The notes under the pieces: model-generated
Seen by the model: the letters and a program-made list of their open reading frames with translations, nothing else
Told to the model about the DNA's origin: nothing
Database searches by the model: none
Source: Zygnema cylindricum
Lineage: Eukaryota > Streptophyta > Zygnematophyceae > Zygnematales > Zygnemataceae
DNA length: 45,012 nucleotides
Reading direction: 5' to 3'
Assembly (NCBI GenBank): GCA_037447655.1
Contig: JBBHKE010001068.1
Location: 1-45,012, forward strand
Shown here: positions 29,202 to 40,699 of the stretch, piece after piece
Position numbering within the stretch: the stretch's first letter is position 1
How the letters are laid out: each line of letters begins with the position of its first letter
Position numbers and translations under genes: made by a program

Positions 29202-30997
29202 TGTAACAGGATCTCCTACCTCTGAGAAAATCCCATTACTACAAACAATTCCAACCACACATTCCACACATTGGAAAATACACATCCACATTGGAAAACA
29301 CTCACATAAGGATAACTTTAAATTAGAAGAAGCTTTTGTCCACATAACATTAGCTTGGTCTCTTGCCCTCGTGGCTCAACCCTTCAATTTAAAGTGTTTC
29401 CTCTACTCTCCACTCTTAATAATTCTATCTCTTAACTACTAAAACACTATTTAGTTAGTAAGAGATTTCAATGCAAAATGCCTTTTCTCCAATTTGGTAT
29501 TAATCGCTCAGGACCAAGATCAGCCGGAATTTCCACAAACTTTTCCAAAGGAAAAGATGTCTACTCTCCTTTTACACTTCACTATTTATCCATCATCGCC
29601 CTGGACTCGCCAGGCCAGAGTCAACGCTCCGTTTTAACAGGCTTTTACCTGGGCCAATCATTGATCAGCAAAGACTCAGACTGACCAATGCAAAAACGTG
29701 CGAAATCTCTTACTAACTACTTAGCGCTTTACTAACCAATCAAACGTTACGTTTCACTACGTAACATTTACGTGCAAAATTGCGCGCCAAACGAAACGCG
29801 ACTTCGCACGAGCGTGCGTAACAAATTTCGCACGCGAAACTTCCTACGAAATTCCCTTAAGTGAAAGTGACGTTTCGTACTAAAATTTGTACGAAACGAA
29901 GTACCGTGCATACTAAACGTTTCATTAGAACTTTATGAAACGTACGCACGTAATTTCGGTACTAATTTGACCCTTAACCCGTTTCAATGATACCCACTTG
30001 TTATTTAGACCCCACGCTGTCACCTAAATACACCCATCGCTATAACTTTTAAAATATAACTCCAAATAGCGTGATTCTTTCGCGGACGTCTACCAATTTT
30101 AGTACTCTATAATTAGAACACCTAAATACTAGTGTTGTGTATCGGTAAAAAACTTATCGCGATAACACCGATACCGATAGTTATCGTTATCGAACGGTCA
30201 GCGGTCCCGATATATTTGTACTTTCTGTACTTTCTGTCCGGAATGCTTTCTGTCCGGTAAACTGAGCGGAAATTTACGTGAAATGTACGGCTTTTTACGG
30301 GAAATGTACGGAATTTGACGAAAAAATACGTTGCACTTTGTAGTACTTTTTGGGCGGTTAACTGTACATAAATTTGACGGGAATGTACGGAATTGTACCA
30401 ATAAACTGATTATCATGAAACGGTAAAAAGACGGCGGACTCAAAGTACAACGGATGCATAATAACATTATGCGCGCGGCTAGAATCGAACGGACGACATT
30501 CAATGATAAAATAAGAGCGGACGGTCAGCGTGAGCGCCGACATCTCAGAATGGCTTTTTTGGCGGCTTTGGCCAAAAAAGTCGACGGACTGACACGTGGC
30601 AGGTTTGTAGTGGATCTCAAAAAAGAAAGGGACAAAGCCACGGCGTCGGATGTGGAAGGTACATCGCTTTAACTGGAGCCGTACTAAAGCCGTACATATA
30701 TTATGCCGGCTACTGTCGGGGGAATAAGACGTACATATGAGTGTACAGGCCGTACATTTATCTGTACGGTTCGTACAGTTATCGCCGATAGTTATCGTTA
30801 TCGGCATTATCGCCGATAAGTAGCCGATATTATCGGCTACTTATCGGCGATAAGACCGATAACGATATATTGTACCAATATATCGATTATCGGGTCCCCG
30901 AAAAATGACCCATATCGGTTATCGGAAAATCCTTACCGATACACAACACTACTAAATACCCATTTATAAACAAGTTTGATCCGCTATTACTGTTACA
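29202..30997 (-). repeat. 5' LTR of the Ty3/gypsy element
   Basis: Same termini as the 3' LTR. Length is 1796 bp with the 822 bp hAT-type insert and its duplicated 8 bp; without these it is 966 bp. Differences from the other LTR, by eye: one each near 29225, 29571, 29948, 29997 and 30976. It should contain the element's promoter, but no TATA box is identified with confidence. Confidence 0.97.
30130..30951. mobile_element. hAT-type non-autonomous transposon, copy 4
   Basis: Ends TAGTGTTGTGTATCGG and CCGATACACAACACTA with an exact 8 bp duplication CTAAATAC (30122-30129 and 30952-30959). The uninterrupted target is preserved in the other LTR near 23309-23318. The interior (about 30413-30775) matches 847-1208 of copy 1, and the subterminal regions are dense in TATCG words. 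No transposase frame. Confidence 0.97.
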
Positions 30998-31739
30998 TAC
31001 TGGAATCAAATTACGGCCTGATTTTAATAAGGATACTACCCTATTAATTAATAGCAAAACGTTATTGCAAGTGTGAAACGTCTTCAAAAAAAATTGAACG
31101 AGGGAGAGTACACGCTATTTTTTTCTTTGTTTGTCACGAGCATGTACGTGCGAAAATGAGAAGCATTCATGGAAAAATAATGGTTCACCTCCACTTTCAC
31201 TCATGGGTCCTTTGCAAAAGTTGATGCCGTCCTTGTCTCTCCTCCTTTTTCTCACTCGGCCGCTCCACTTTTGTCTTCTCTAAATGAAATACAACAATAA
31301 TAGTATCAAATGAAAAAAAAAAAAAAAATTTTTTTAGTATTTTTGGTCTTAGTTTGATGGCATATCGAATGATAAAAGATAAGAAAAAGAAATAGAGAAG
31401 CCATGGCGGAAAATCTACGTACTAATGACGTGACGAGGTAGCATGACGTCGCAATGTCACATTACCCTGCACATCTTCAATATCACAAAAACTTGACGTC
31501 TACAACCGCCGCCATTTTTGTAGACGTCACTAATTTTAGGAAGTTTTGTATTCGTCTTTATTTCGTTTCGTAGGTTGTCACGCATTTTGTCAACGTATAT
31601 AACTGTAACATATTTGAAGTAATGAAGACACAAGTAATGATTGACATAGGAACACTTTAAAAATCACACCGTAAAATCTGGGCTAAAATCCAAAGTAACA
31701 TTCTAAATTTTCGGTTACATGGGCACACATCCTTAAGGG

Positions 31740-32645
31740 GTATCCCCATGTATTAAAGTATTGACTTTTTCCTGTCGTTTTGCCCCAAAATATAGGGATC
31801 TTAGAGAAAAACTTACGTTGTGCGAAAAAATATTTTTTACCAAAGTACAGTGAACCTCAATTCGATTATTTGAATGTATTGCATGTTTGTCGTCATTTTA
31901 ACGCATTTTGGCCTTTTCCTCTTTTCGACACCCAAGCAAGAGAATACATCCCCTCAAAAAACTTCATCAAAAATCACCTCGAGAGGGTGTTTTTAGTTCA
32001 ACTATCGCCCAAACAACAAATGAAAAACAACTCACGCAAACGCCACATGAGTGGGAAAATTTTAGGACGAGGGAGAGTACTTTCTTCTCCATGCTCGTCA
32101 GGTGCATGTACGGAAAAGACGAGCATGTACGTAAAAAATATGGAGGGGTCTCGGACCTCCACTTTCATTCATGTGTCGTCGTCACCTCTCCCATATCCCT
32201 CTCATACTATCACTTTTATCTCACACTTATTAAAATGAGGCACAGCAACACTGAAATGAAAGATATATATATATTTTTTTTCTACCTTTATGTATATTTG
32301 AATGGCAAGTAGAGTGAGAAAAATAAGAAAAGAGAAATCAGGTAGCCATGGCTGAAAGTTCTTTAATATGTGATGTCGACGTTGTCACAAGTGAGCATGA
32401 CATCACAATTTCACAAAACCCTAAACATCTGCCATATCACAAAATTACAAAAATATAGACGTTTACAATTGTCGTTGTTTTGTTGGCGTCACCAATTTCG
32501 TAGTCGTTTTCAACCGTCACAAAGTTGTGCCTACGTCTATAAGCGTCACATTTCAAATTTTTGATTTCGTTTTCACACAAAATTAGTACGGAGAATCTTC
32601 ATTAGAGTCCAAAATACTTTATCAAAGTGTCGGTTACATGGGGAA
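31740..32645 (+). repeat. Unknown repeat unit C (direct repeat of B)
   Basis: It begins with ACATGGGCACACATCC and ends with CGGTTACATGGGG; the same CGGTTACATGGG word ends unit B at 31723, so the unit is about 920 bp. It shares with B the segments CGAGGGAGAGTAC, CATGTACG, CCTCCACTTTCA, the GCCATGGC block at 32345, GACATCAC and a degenerate version of the B hairpin. From the GCCATGGC block a 36-codon open frame runs to TAG at 32456-32458, but B has a stop after 12 codons, so coding is not supported. Confidence 0.7.
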
Positions 32646-34860
32646 ACTCCCTTAGCCCGGGTTGGCACATTTTGTACACTACACTATTTAATAACCGCTC
32701 AAACTAGTGTAACTGATAATACTTAATCACGTATATATATTAGCGTAAAGGAACAAATATAATAATTCATTTTATTTTAGGTTCGAATGACAAAAGTTAG
32801 GGGCGCCGAATTCCTGTTATTAACACTAATAGCTATTCACAGTGTAGTGAACTGAAAGTACAAAAGCTAAAGTGATTTCAAGTGTTAAAAAATAAAAATT
32901 TTAAGTTTATCATTTCTACGAAGTTCTTACATAGTTTAGTGTAAAAAAATCGCAAATTGAATGTAATCTTGCGTTCGTATCAATCAACCCCAAGTGGTAG
33001 TTTGACCGACGAGAACTCAAATTGAATACAAAGTACGACTGGAATCCATAACTTGATTTCATATACAATGTGCGAAAGCTTAAGAGCATCACTTTATGGT
33101 CACAATTATAAATGTTATAAATTGAGTGGTGGTAAACCTTGTGTCCACAACCATCATTCACCATTGTGCTCTGTCGCATAAGGGACGAAGGTTGGGAACG
33201 CAGTGGGCGACAAAAACATGTTGGTGATAAAAAGGTGGAATGAGGGTTTGGAAAAGGTTGGTAGGTTATATAGCTTCAAAAGATAGTCGAGCACAACTAC
33301 ATTGGAAGTTGTCGAATGAGGAGTCTAGGTCGCAAAGGTATTGAAAGAAAATAGTACGAAGTTGTAAGCTCATTCTTTTTGAACGTAGTCATGTTATTTG
33401 GAAGTAGTCGCATCGTGACATCGGTATGCTAGTTGTGTGTGAGGAGACATGTGATCTCGTAGGGCGTGTGAGAGTTAAGGCACTAAATGTTATCTTCACT
33501 ATGTGTAAGGACACATTAACTACAAATGGCCCACGTATACCCTCCTTTTTTAAAACATGGCTAAAAGGCATGCAACACTTTGCGTTTGACCGAGTATTAT
33601 TTTTCGCTACCCATTGCAAAAATTCAATTTGAACCTTGTCAAATGTTGTTGTAAGCTTCTCATCGTGCAAGCAATGTAGCCAAGGGACGCCCTGTTTATC
33701 CATAGGTTGGCGACAAACACAACGGGCATGCATAAGAGTGGTTGATGCGGTAGGCCGAGGCGTAAGCGTGGCAAACGCAAAAAAAAGAGAAGATAATCCA
33801 AATGAGGCAGAGTTGGTTGTACCAACAAGCGAAGCTCCAACCTTTTGACCTTGAAGAAGACTAAAGTGGAGGTTTTCCTTCAATCCTAGGGATCACCTCA
33901 AACATGTTATTTGGTTTTATGGCGGACACCTCCTTAACGATATGTTGTCACACCCATAAGAGATTTTCGTTGATCAGAGAAGAGACCGAAAACTTGATCT
34001 CATGCTTGGAACCGTAAAAACGAATTGATAGACAATAACGGTTTATAAAATGACAATATTATTTTTTGTATACTTTTGAAATTAAACAAGTTAAAAGAAG
34101 ATTGTTACCCACCATTAGACTTGAATGGGTACTCAAATATATCTTGGATGATTTGTCAATGCAAAATTGAGAGAGATCACTATTAAAAACATGAAAAATA
34201 AAAGTGGAAAGAGGAGGTGGGTGGTAAAGCCCACCCTCAATACAACAGGCAACATGTAAAACACCGAGCTAACAGTAGCGAAGGGCACTATGAATTCAAA
34301 AGTTTTGGAATGTCATCAACTCCTCATAGCTTGTAAGATCGTCCAAGTAGGCATCATGAAACAGACTGGTTAACAAACTTCGGGGCTTCGATTGGGGAAC
34401 ATGGAGCCTTAATGCCCTATGAGTAGTGCAAATACGAAATCTGGAAGGAAGAGGAATATTAGATAACAGGCAAATAAGGCACCATGCGGCACATTTTCTT
34501 ACTTTGGGGGAAACCATTATCTTGGAGTGTTGCTCAACAAAATGATGAAAGGCAAGAACAAAGTGGTTTTTTTTTTTTTTTTGTGGGCCAGTGATGTGTG
34601 TGTCAAGGTCAAGCAACTTCGAAAAGCGGTGGTGATGATCTTAAGGATTGTAGGTGAGCTAGAGCGGGAAAAGGGGCTCCTAGAGGTTCTTTTTGGCGAA
34701 TACTCCGATTCCAGAGTGTCAAACGTCCCCCAATGCCCCCCCAATTGGATAAAAGTTCAAACTGACTTCGTACCCAAAGTTGTATTTAATGTACTCAGTA
34801 CGAACTTTAGTACTAAATGTACTTAAACGCCGCGTACGATCGTATTTTTCTTCACTGAAT
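32646..34860. other. Non-coding or heavily decayed stretch
   Basis: 32672-32850 is probably a decayed TA-flanked TIR element (TACACTACACTATTTAAT at left; AATAGCTATTCACAGTGTA at right). The longest minus-strand frame (33389-33883, 164 codons) shows no motif I recognise, is broken by stops in continuation, and may be relic transposon coding sequence. The last 150 bp before 34870 is the promoter side of the following gene; no TATA box is evident. Confidence 0.4.
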
Positions 34861-34920
34861 TGAACTCGGGAAAAAGTGAGAAGTGGAGTAGCTTTTGCTC
34901 TCTGTGGGATTTCCTCACAA

Positions 34921-37900
34921 ATGGCCGCAGGATTACAAGCTTTTCTGTCCTCTCCGAGTTCGTTTCGTACGTCTTGCGCTTGTGGAAAGGTGCTGGAACA
35001 AGGGAAAAGCTGGAATAGTGAATTACTAGAGCCTAATGCACTGAGTTTTGTTAGCCAGAGAGGTAAAGGAAGGGAACGCCATGTTAATGATCGCCGCTGT
35101 GTCAGCTCCACACAGCCAGCAGATGATGTAACATTTTATAGAAGTTATCTCTCTAAAGAAGTTCAACATCATGGAATCCTTTTCAAGTCAAATAACTCCT
35201 TGCTTGGTTGGAAAAGAGTGGCTGAAACTGATAGGAGGAGCTTCAACAGCAAATGCTTTAAGCTTAAAGGAAATCTGCCATTATATTTGTGTCAAGCAAG
35301 TGCAAGCGGCAACAGTCAAGATGACGGAGCATCCTCTAATGATGTATGATTTATATTGATGCCTTGAATTGTTTCTATTTAAGCATATGCATTTGTGTCA
35401 GTTGATGCATGTTTGTTAAAATGGTCCATGTTTCTTAGCATGCTTAGGAAAAGATATACGATTTCCGTGCTTTAAGTGATCCAGCAAGTCATAAGCAGCC
35501 AATTCCTGGCGAAACGACTCCAAACAATCGTGCAGAAACTAGTCCTTACAAGCTTTCATATTTCAGTGATCTCATTTAGTCTACAGCACACATTTTCTGG
35601 TGGTATATATTTTACTTCATCAGGAGTTGGTCGACCTTATGTTTTTCTGGTAGTGCATATGATTAAATGATAGGTCTCAAGAACCCTGGCTGCACTGTCA
35701 GCATTATAGGCAGCCCTAGGGAAACCGTATATGGTGTATATTCAACTAAATACGTTTGCGTTGTTGACGCTGTTTAAATTACTTTTTTTTTTGTGTTACT
35801 CTATAGAATTGAGATAGTTTGTCACTCAGAACTGTTTTTTTTATTCAATTGAGGTAAAAAGATAGCAGAGTATGAGAGGTAGCCCAGTTTTTTATTATAG
35901 CATAGCAGCAACCAAGCGGCAATCCACAAAAGCAACAACCACTTTCTCCTACATTCACTTGGTTTCTGTTAACCGTGCATTGAATGTGATAGGTTGGCTT
36001 GCTTGCAAGACCCTTTACTGGAAAAAAAACCCCAATATTTTGTAATATGTATTGTCAATTTCCTTAACTACCTGATATGCAGAATCCATGAAATTTTCGT
36101 GTTCACTAATTCATCTACAGTGTTTTGTGTTTTGTGTCGTATACTTTTTCCGGGATGTGTTTTGAGTAACAGCGAAAGGCAGAGTCTATTGACTTATGTT
36201 TTGCCGTGGCCTGTTCTCATGTCCCAGCCGCAGTTCTCAGCTTTAAAAATAGAGCAGCTCCAAGTTGAGTTGGACCGTGCAATTCGCTTGGAGGAGTATG
36301 ATGCAGCAGCTCAGCTTCGCGATCGCTTAAGGTCAATCATGATTTTCCTATCCCATATCGGTCTTCTTTTCCCATTGCAATTTGATCTGCTTTTCCTATT
36401 CCATGTCGATCTTCTTTTTCTGTTGCATATGGATCTGCTTTTTCTATCACATATTCACCAGATTGTGACCTTGAGTTCCTGGAGATTACAATCGCGTCTC
36501 GTATGGAGCTCTGGTTTAGTGATTTTGAGCACTTTTGTTTACAGGCAAGGGGCTTAGGGCCCCTAACTGTTTTTCGCTTACTCATTTACGGTTCAGGCAT
36601 GTTATGTTGCTTCCCTGGTCATTAGGTGTTGCTATGCAAGCAGAGAATGTTGAAACCGAGAACAAACACCTTGTCTACTGTGTGGTTCCCTATGTTTCTC
36701 ACTTTCAAAGTATTGCCTCCTTGTGAGTTTGTCTGAACTACAATGAATGTCAGTGAGATAGAGGGGCCCACTACTCTACCTTTCACATGGAAGCTGACAT
36801 TGTACTAGATGGAAAACCCGCGAGAATTTTGAGCTTTTGTTGTTCTACCAATCTATCCTTCTCTTTCCATGGAGTCTGAGAGCGGTCTTTACAAAACAGC
36901 GTCCTCAAAGTATTCAAGAACAAATCTCAGTGCTTTTCGTTCGCAAGCTTTCAACTCTTGATGCTTTCCTATTTCAATTTAATTACAAGGCTGGGATTGG
37001 TTGGCAGAGTGCTACAGGAAGATGATGAAGCGGCTGTATTGGCTGCAAATGCCCTCTTTTACCGAGCTTTTGCTGCCGCTGATGTACGGTTGATGCGAAG
37101 AGTTTGGGCGAATGGCGATCATGTGCAGTGTCTCCATCCAGGGGCAAACTGTATTTCTGGATATGAACTGGTAAAAAGTTATGTTTGCATCCACATATGA
37201 TGTCAAACTTGGAGGAAGGATGATTGACTGCTGATTGGCTGATGAGTTAGGTTGTGCCTAATAAGTAGTCTGCCCAAATATTTTCTGGGTATTTTCTGAG
37301 GCTGTATGTGAATTAGAGGAAAAGAATTCTGGACTATGTGGGGGCTTTGTAGTCCTATTTTCTTGTGAACTTGATGTTGTCCATGTTATCACTCACACTG
37401 TTAGTCTCTCCCAGGCTCTTAGGGCCAACAAAGAACTTTTCCAACATGGCTAGTTGGCTACTGTCGTTGTTTTATGTGAGAGTTGATCCCGGAAGTTTCA
37501 TACAGCCTTAGAAACATCTCCATGCCATTAAACATGATAATCTGAAAATTCATAAGATGAAATTTTGTAGCATAATATTGCACAGGTTTTTCTTTTTTTG
37601 TTCAGCTTTATGGATACTAATGAAAAGGGCGGTTGGTTAACTTATATCAACTCTTTTCTTCCTCAGTTTCATGTCTCTAAAGTGAACACCAAAGAGGGGA
37701 AAGGACAAGCAGCATAGCTGGAATGGCATGAGCCTAGCTTTTTTTTGCAAAAGATGTTGGGGTGTTTTAAAAAAGATAGAGAAAGAGGAGTAAAATTCTA
37801 TGTCATCTATAAAGTTATGACGTGAGAGCATTAAAACTTACTTGGACCATTTATGATTTTTTTTTCAAAAGCACCCTTTTTATGGACGACATTCTACACT

Positions 37901-38756
37901 TTTTCTTGTTACATTCATTCGTTTGATCATTGGAAAGTGGACGGCATTCTCTCCTTAATGTGAACCAATTAGGAAAGAAGTGTCTATTAGCCTAAAAAAT
38001 TAAGGGCTTCACCATCTATTTGTTTTTCTTCACATACTCCCACACATGCATGAAAGGTTTGTAAGATTGCAATGTAACTCCTGTTTAATGTGTTTTCAAA
38101 GACATCACACCTGTGACATGTGTCCTTCATGTTCAAATGCCAGACGTTTCGAGAGAAGTGTTTTCTAGTAGTTGCCCCTTAATATTCCAGACATGAACAT
38201 TGACATGAACTATGGCAGCATGTTTTGCATTCAGGTGATGGCAAGCTGGGAGGCTGTGTTAGAAAGTGCGAAAGATTTTCGCATTTCTCTTGAAGATGTG
38301 AGCATACACACTAATGGTTTGATGGCCGTGGTTACCTGTGTTGAAGTCATCCGTGCTGCTGGAAGCTCGGGAAGGTAAAGTTTTACCGTCAATCTGCCAA
38401 ACGTTTTCAAAATGTTTAGGGTTGTTTCAAAATGTTTTGGCTGAACGGGATGGATAAGAGAAGGATGGTCTTTCCAGTTTGTTGGTTTATCATGACTTCT
38501 TGGGGAATTAGTAAACCCCAGGTCCTTAGTAGAACATACGGTGGTAAACCTGTATGGTGGCTTGAAGAAGAGAAAATGAAGGATCTTGCAGATGTTTAAT
38601 ATTGGGTCTTGGTCGTAATTGAAAGAGATTGTTGCTGAGACGGTTTTTTTGGGGGCTGGTGATTTCAGAGTAGCTGCGACAAACATATTTGAAAAACGTG
38701 ATAACGAGTGGCGAATGATGTTACATCACGGTTCCCAAGTCCCATTTTTTGGATAG
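34921..38756 (+). CDS. Probable plastid UVR-motif / NTF2-SnoaL-like protein
   Basis: Five exons, 303 residues: 34921-35343 (donor GAT|GTATGA), 36234-36331 (acceptor CCGCAG, donor AAG|GTCAAT), 37008-37170 (acceptor TGGCAG, donor CTG|GTAAAA), 38235-38374 (acceptor TTCAG, donor AAG|GTAAAG) and 38669-38756 (acceptor TTTCAG, stop TAG). All phases join. Residues 1-60 are Ser/Arg-rich and low in acidic residues like a chloroplast transit peptide. Residues 142-173 form a UVR motif (VELDRAIRLEEYDAAAQLRDRLR), a two-helix contact module first seen in UvrB/UvrC. The rest is an NTF2/SnoaL-type alpha-beta cone: ANALFYRAFAAADV, GDHVQCLHPGANCISGYELV, MASWEAVL, TCVEVI, NEWRMMLHHGSQVP. Plants have proteins of this layout, but the molecular role is not established; I infer a plastid stromal protein. 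A GTG or CCGCAG alternative acceptor at 36228 would add two residues. Confidence 0.87.
36343..36462. repeat. 24 bp tandem array in intron 2
   Basis: Five 24 bp units start at 36343, 36367, 36391, 36415 and 36439, each TTTTC or TTTTT, then CTATTCCAT or TTGCAT, then GATCTGC or GATCTTC. They begin 11 bp after the exon 2 donor. Because 24 is a multiple of three, the exon 2 frame stays open through the array, encoding hydrophobic FLFHVDLL-like repeats if the intron were retained. A decayed version is in the pseudogene copy (about 42133-42275). Confidence 0.88.
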
Positions 38757-40200
38757 AAGGCAACATTTCCCGGACTAACCTGGATAGTATCGGCCGTCAT
38801 CAATTACTAATTGAGCCAATTTTTTTCTAAAGGGGTGTGCTCCATAATTTGGGGAAATTTGGCGAAATATTTGACATTATCTCTACTTCTCCAAAGCCAT
38901 TCAGAAAAGAGTTTCGAAGCCAACGAGCTCGATTAAAGCTTACATATGAGGAGAGGTATATATTTTGTTAGTTCATGTATAGTTTTGCTGGTAAAAAGTG
39001 GCGCATCCAATATGAGAGGCTGAATGGAGTGTTCGACCTTTCTTTGGGAGCGATGTTTGTCGGGCAACGAGATGTTTCTCACTTCAAGAGCCGTCTGAAG
39101 TGTTGGAGTAATCATGAAAAATATATGCTTTTCGATATCGACCCTGTCCAATTTTGTTCCTCTAGTATTTTTATGGACATACAGAAAACTCAACGAGGCA
39201 GCCAATCAGTTGTTTGGCTCAACAACTGCATTTACGACGAAGACAATTTGTCCGTTAATCTGAAGAATCCATTTTGCGATTTTCTAATCAGATGGAAGAG
39301 TCTGCATCGATGATGTATTATTATGACAGGTTAAAGCTAGTTTCATATTGCTGTCTAGTTAATGTTTTTATCAACCATACAGCTACGACAATTTGTTTCC
39401 CTTCCTCTGTCCCTCCCAGTTTTTTTTTTTTTTTTTAACGCTAGTCTCCTACTTAATTATCATCGGCAAAATCCTGTACACCAACAGTGATCATGCGTAC
39501 TTCACCGTTTTGTTCCCATGGTTACCTGTGAAGTTTCAGTTTTTTTAATCATTTGAGGGATGTCGGCATCCGGAATGGCAATGGTGACTTGATTTTTCTT
39601 TAAATAATGGAATCTTTTATGGATGGTGTCATGAGTTAGTCGTACATCACATCATAAAACTTCTACCCAGGGCAGTATATTAGATGCATGAGATGCATAG
39701 ATGCATCTGATACAGATGCAGCTGATCAACCTGATGTGTATGCACCTCATGTGAATACACTTGACGTAGATGCAATCTAACGAGTCATCTTATAAATGCA
39801 TCAAATGCATGAGATGCAAGAAACTCTACTGAAAATGGACAATTGCGTTAATTATGACTGCTCAGATACACTAAAAACAAATAATATAACATATCGAGCA
39901 ATCGGAACAAAAAAAAAATATTGTATTGAATGTTGCTTCCAGCAAACCGAACAGAACATGGATATTCTCAATGCGGCAACAGAATGTGTGCCAAAAACCT
40001 TGTTAAAGCTATCGTACTTGAGTTAGAACTTGTTAGTGCTATAAATGACGATTTTGCTTCCCATCTGCTGCCAAGAATAAGAGAAAACAAAAGTTAAACT
40101 AACACAAAAGGAAAACCAACAGCATAGTTAAATAGAAGGTTAAGTAGAAGGACACAATGACTAAAATATGTCTTCAGGTCAATAGGTTCCACATGTAATT
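38757..40200. other. Downstream region, no gene
   Basis: Up to about 39040 this is also present in the duplicate (compare 44570-44860). Beyond it is unduplicated. At 39680-39830 GATGCA and ATGCAT words recur at least ten times, a degenerate simple repeat. Open frames at 38975-39313 and 39796-40026 lack recognisable features. Confidence 0.4.
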
Positions 40201-40204
40201 TTCC

Positions 40205-40275
40205 AGTTTTAGCAGTGCTGGCCCTTTTTGTTCCCATGGACTCAGATGGTTTACCATTGCGCTTTTTAATAAAGT
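40205..40275 (+). mobile_element. LINE 3' tail, third copy
   Basis: GGACTCAGATGGTTTACCAT at 40238-40257, followed by TGCGCTTTTTAAT, matches the LINE end at 7650-7690. About 30 bp upstream also aligns loosely (CAGTTTTAGCAGTGCTGGCC with the LINE's CAGTTTCGGCC region). It lies between the UVR/NTF2-like gene and its duplicate. Confidence 0.65.
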
Positions 40276-40699
40276 CGGTGTGTTGTCTATTGTTCTTCTA
40301 CAGTTCTTATAATAGATAATATACTTTTAAGGCAGTAAGATAAACCGTTCATTGAGATGTGCTATACGAATTTGTGCAGTTTATATTTCAAAAGCTACAG
40401 TAGACCAAAATAATGAGCCTAAACGATGTACACATAAAAATAGTATTTCGCAAAATACGTCGGCATGAAGTGATGGTATCACTTAAAGGTGGAGGAAATA
40501 CTTGAGGCGTGCGGTCGCACTCATAGAACAAATAGTAAAATACGATCGTACAAATTGAACATTGTACATTTTATGGTTTAAATAATTAAATTCTAAAAGT
40601 TACATATTGGCAGGCCTGTGTGAAATGAAGTATTTTACTCTACCTATGCGGTAACTTGTCGGCTTGTCACTTATATCGCTACTAGGTATAAATTTCCAA

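Larger units (their letters stand above)
21720..30997 (-). mobile_element. Full-length Ty3/gypsy retrotransposon
   Basis: The element lies on the minus strand: 5' LTR 30997-29202, primer site, gag, pol (protease, reverse transcriptase, RNase H, integrase with chromodomain-like end), polypurine tract, 3' LTR 23355-21720. The flanks carry TACTG (21715-21719 and 30998-31002). The order PR-RT-RH-IN and the motifs define Ty3/gypsy. Gag has one in-frame stop. Pol has two in-frame stops and a frameshift, so this copy cannot make a complete polyprotein. Both LTRs contain later DNA transposon insertions. Removing those inserts leaves 966 bp in each LTR, with about five differences by eye. Confidence 0.97.
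21480..31723 (+). repeat. Unknown repeat unit B, split by Ty3/gypsy
   Basis: The unit's left part (about 21480-21719, ending with CCACTTCCACGTCAAGCC and CTTCACACGTATACTG) continues at 31003 with GAATCAAATTACGG. The TACTG duplication marks where the Ty3/gypsy element entered. With the insert removed, B aligns with inverted unit A through this junction, which proves the empty site. The right part holds the conserved block CCATGGCGGAAAATCTACGT at 31403 and a perfect 11 bp hairpin (GACGTCTACAA at 31495-31505 with its inverse at 31518-31528). Confidence 0.7.

Noticed and set aside
33389-33883. 164-codon minus-strand open frame as a gene
   Set aside because: No recognised motif, no convincing splice extension, and many stops beyond it. 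Kept only as possible relic sequence.
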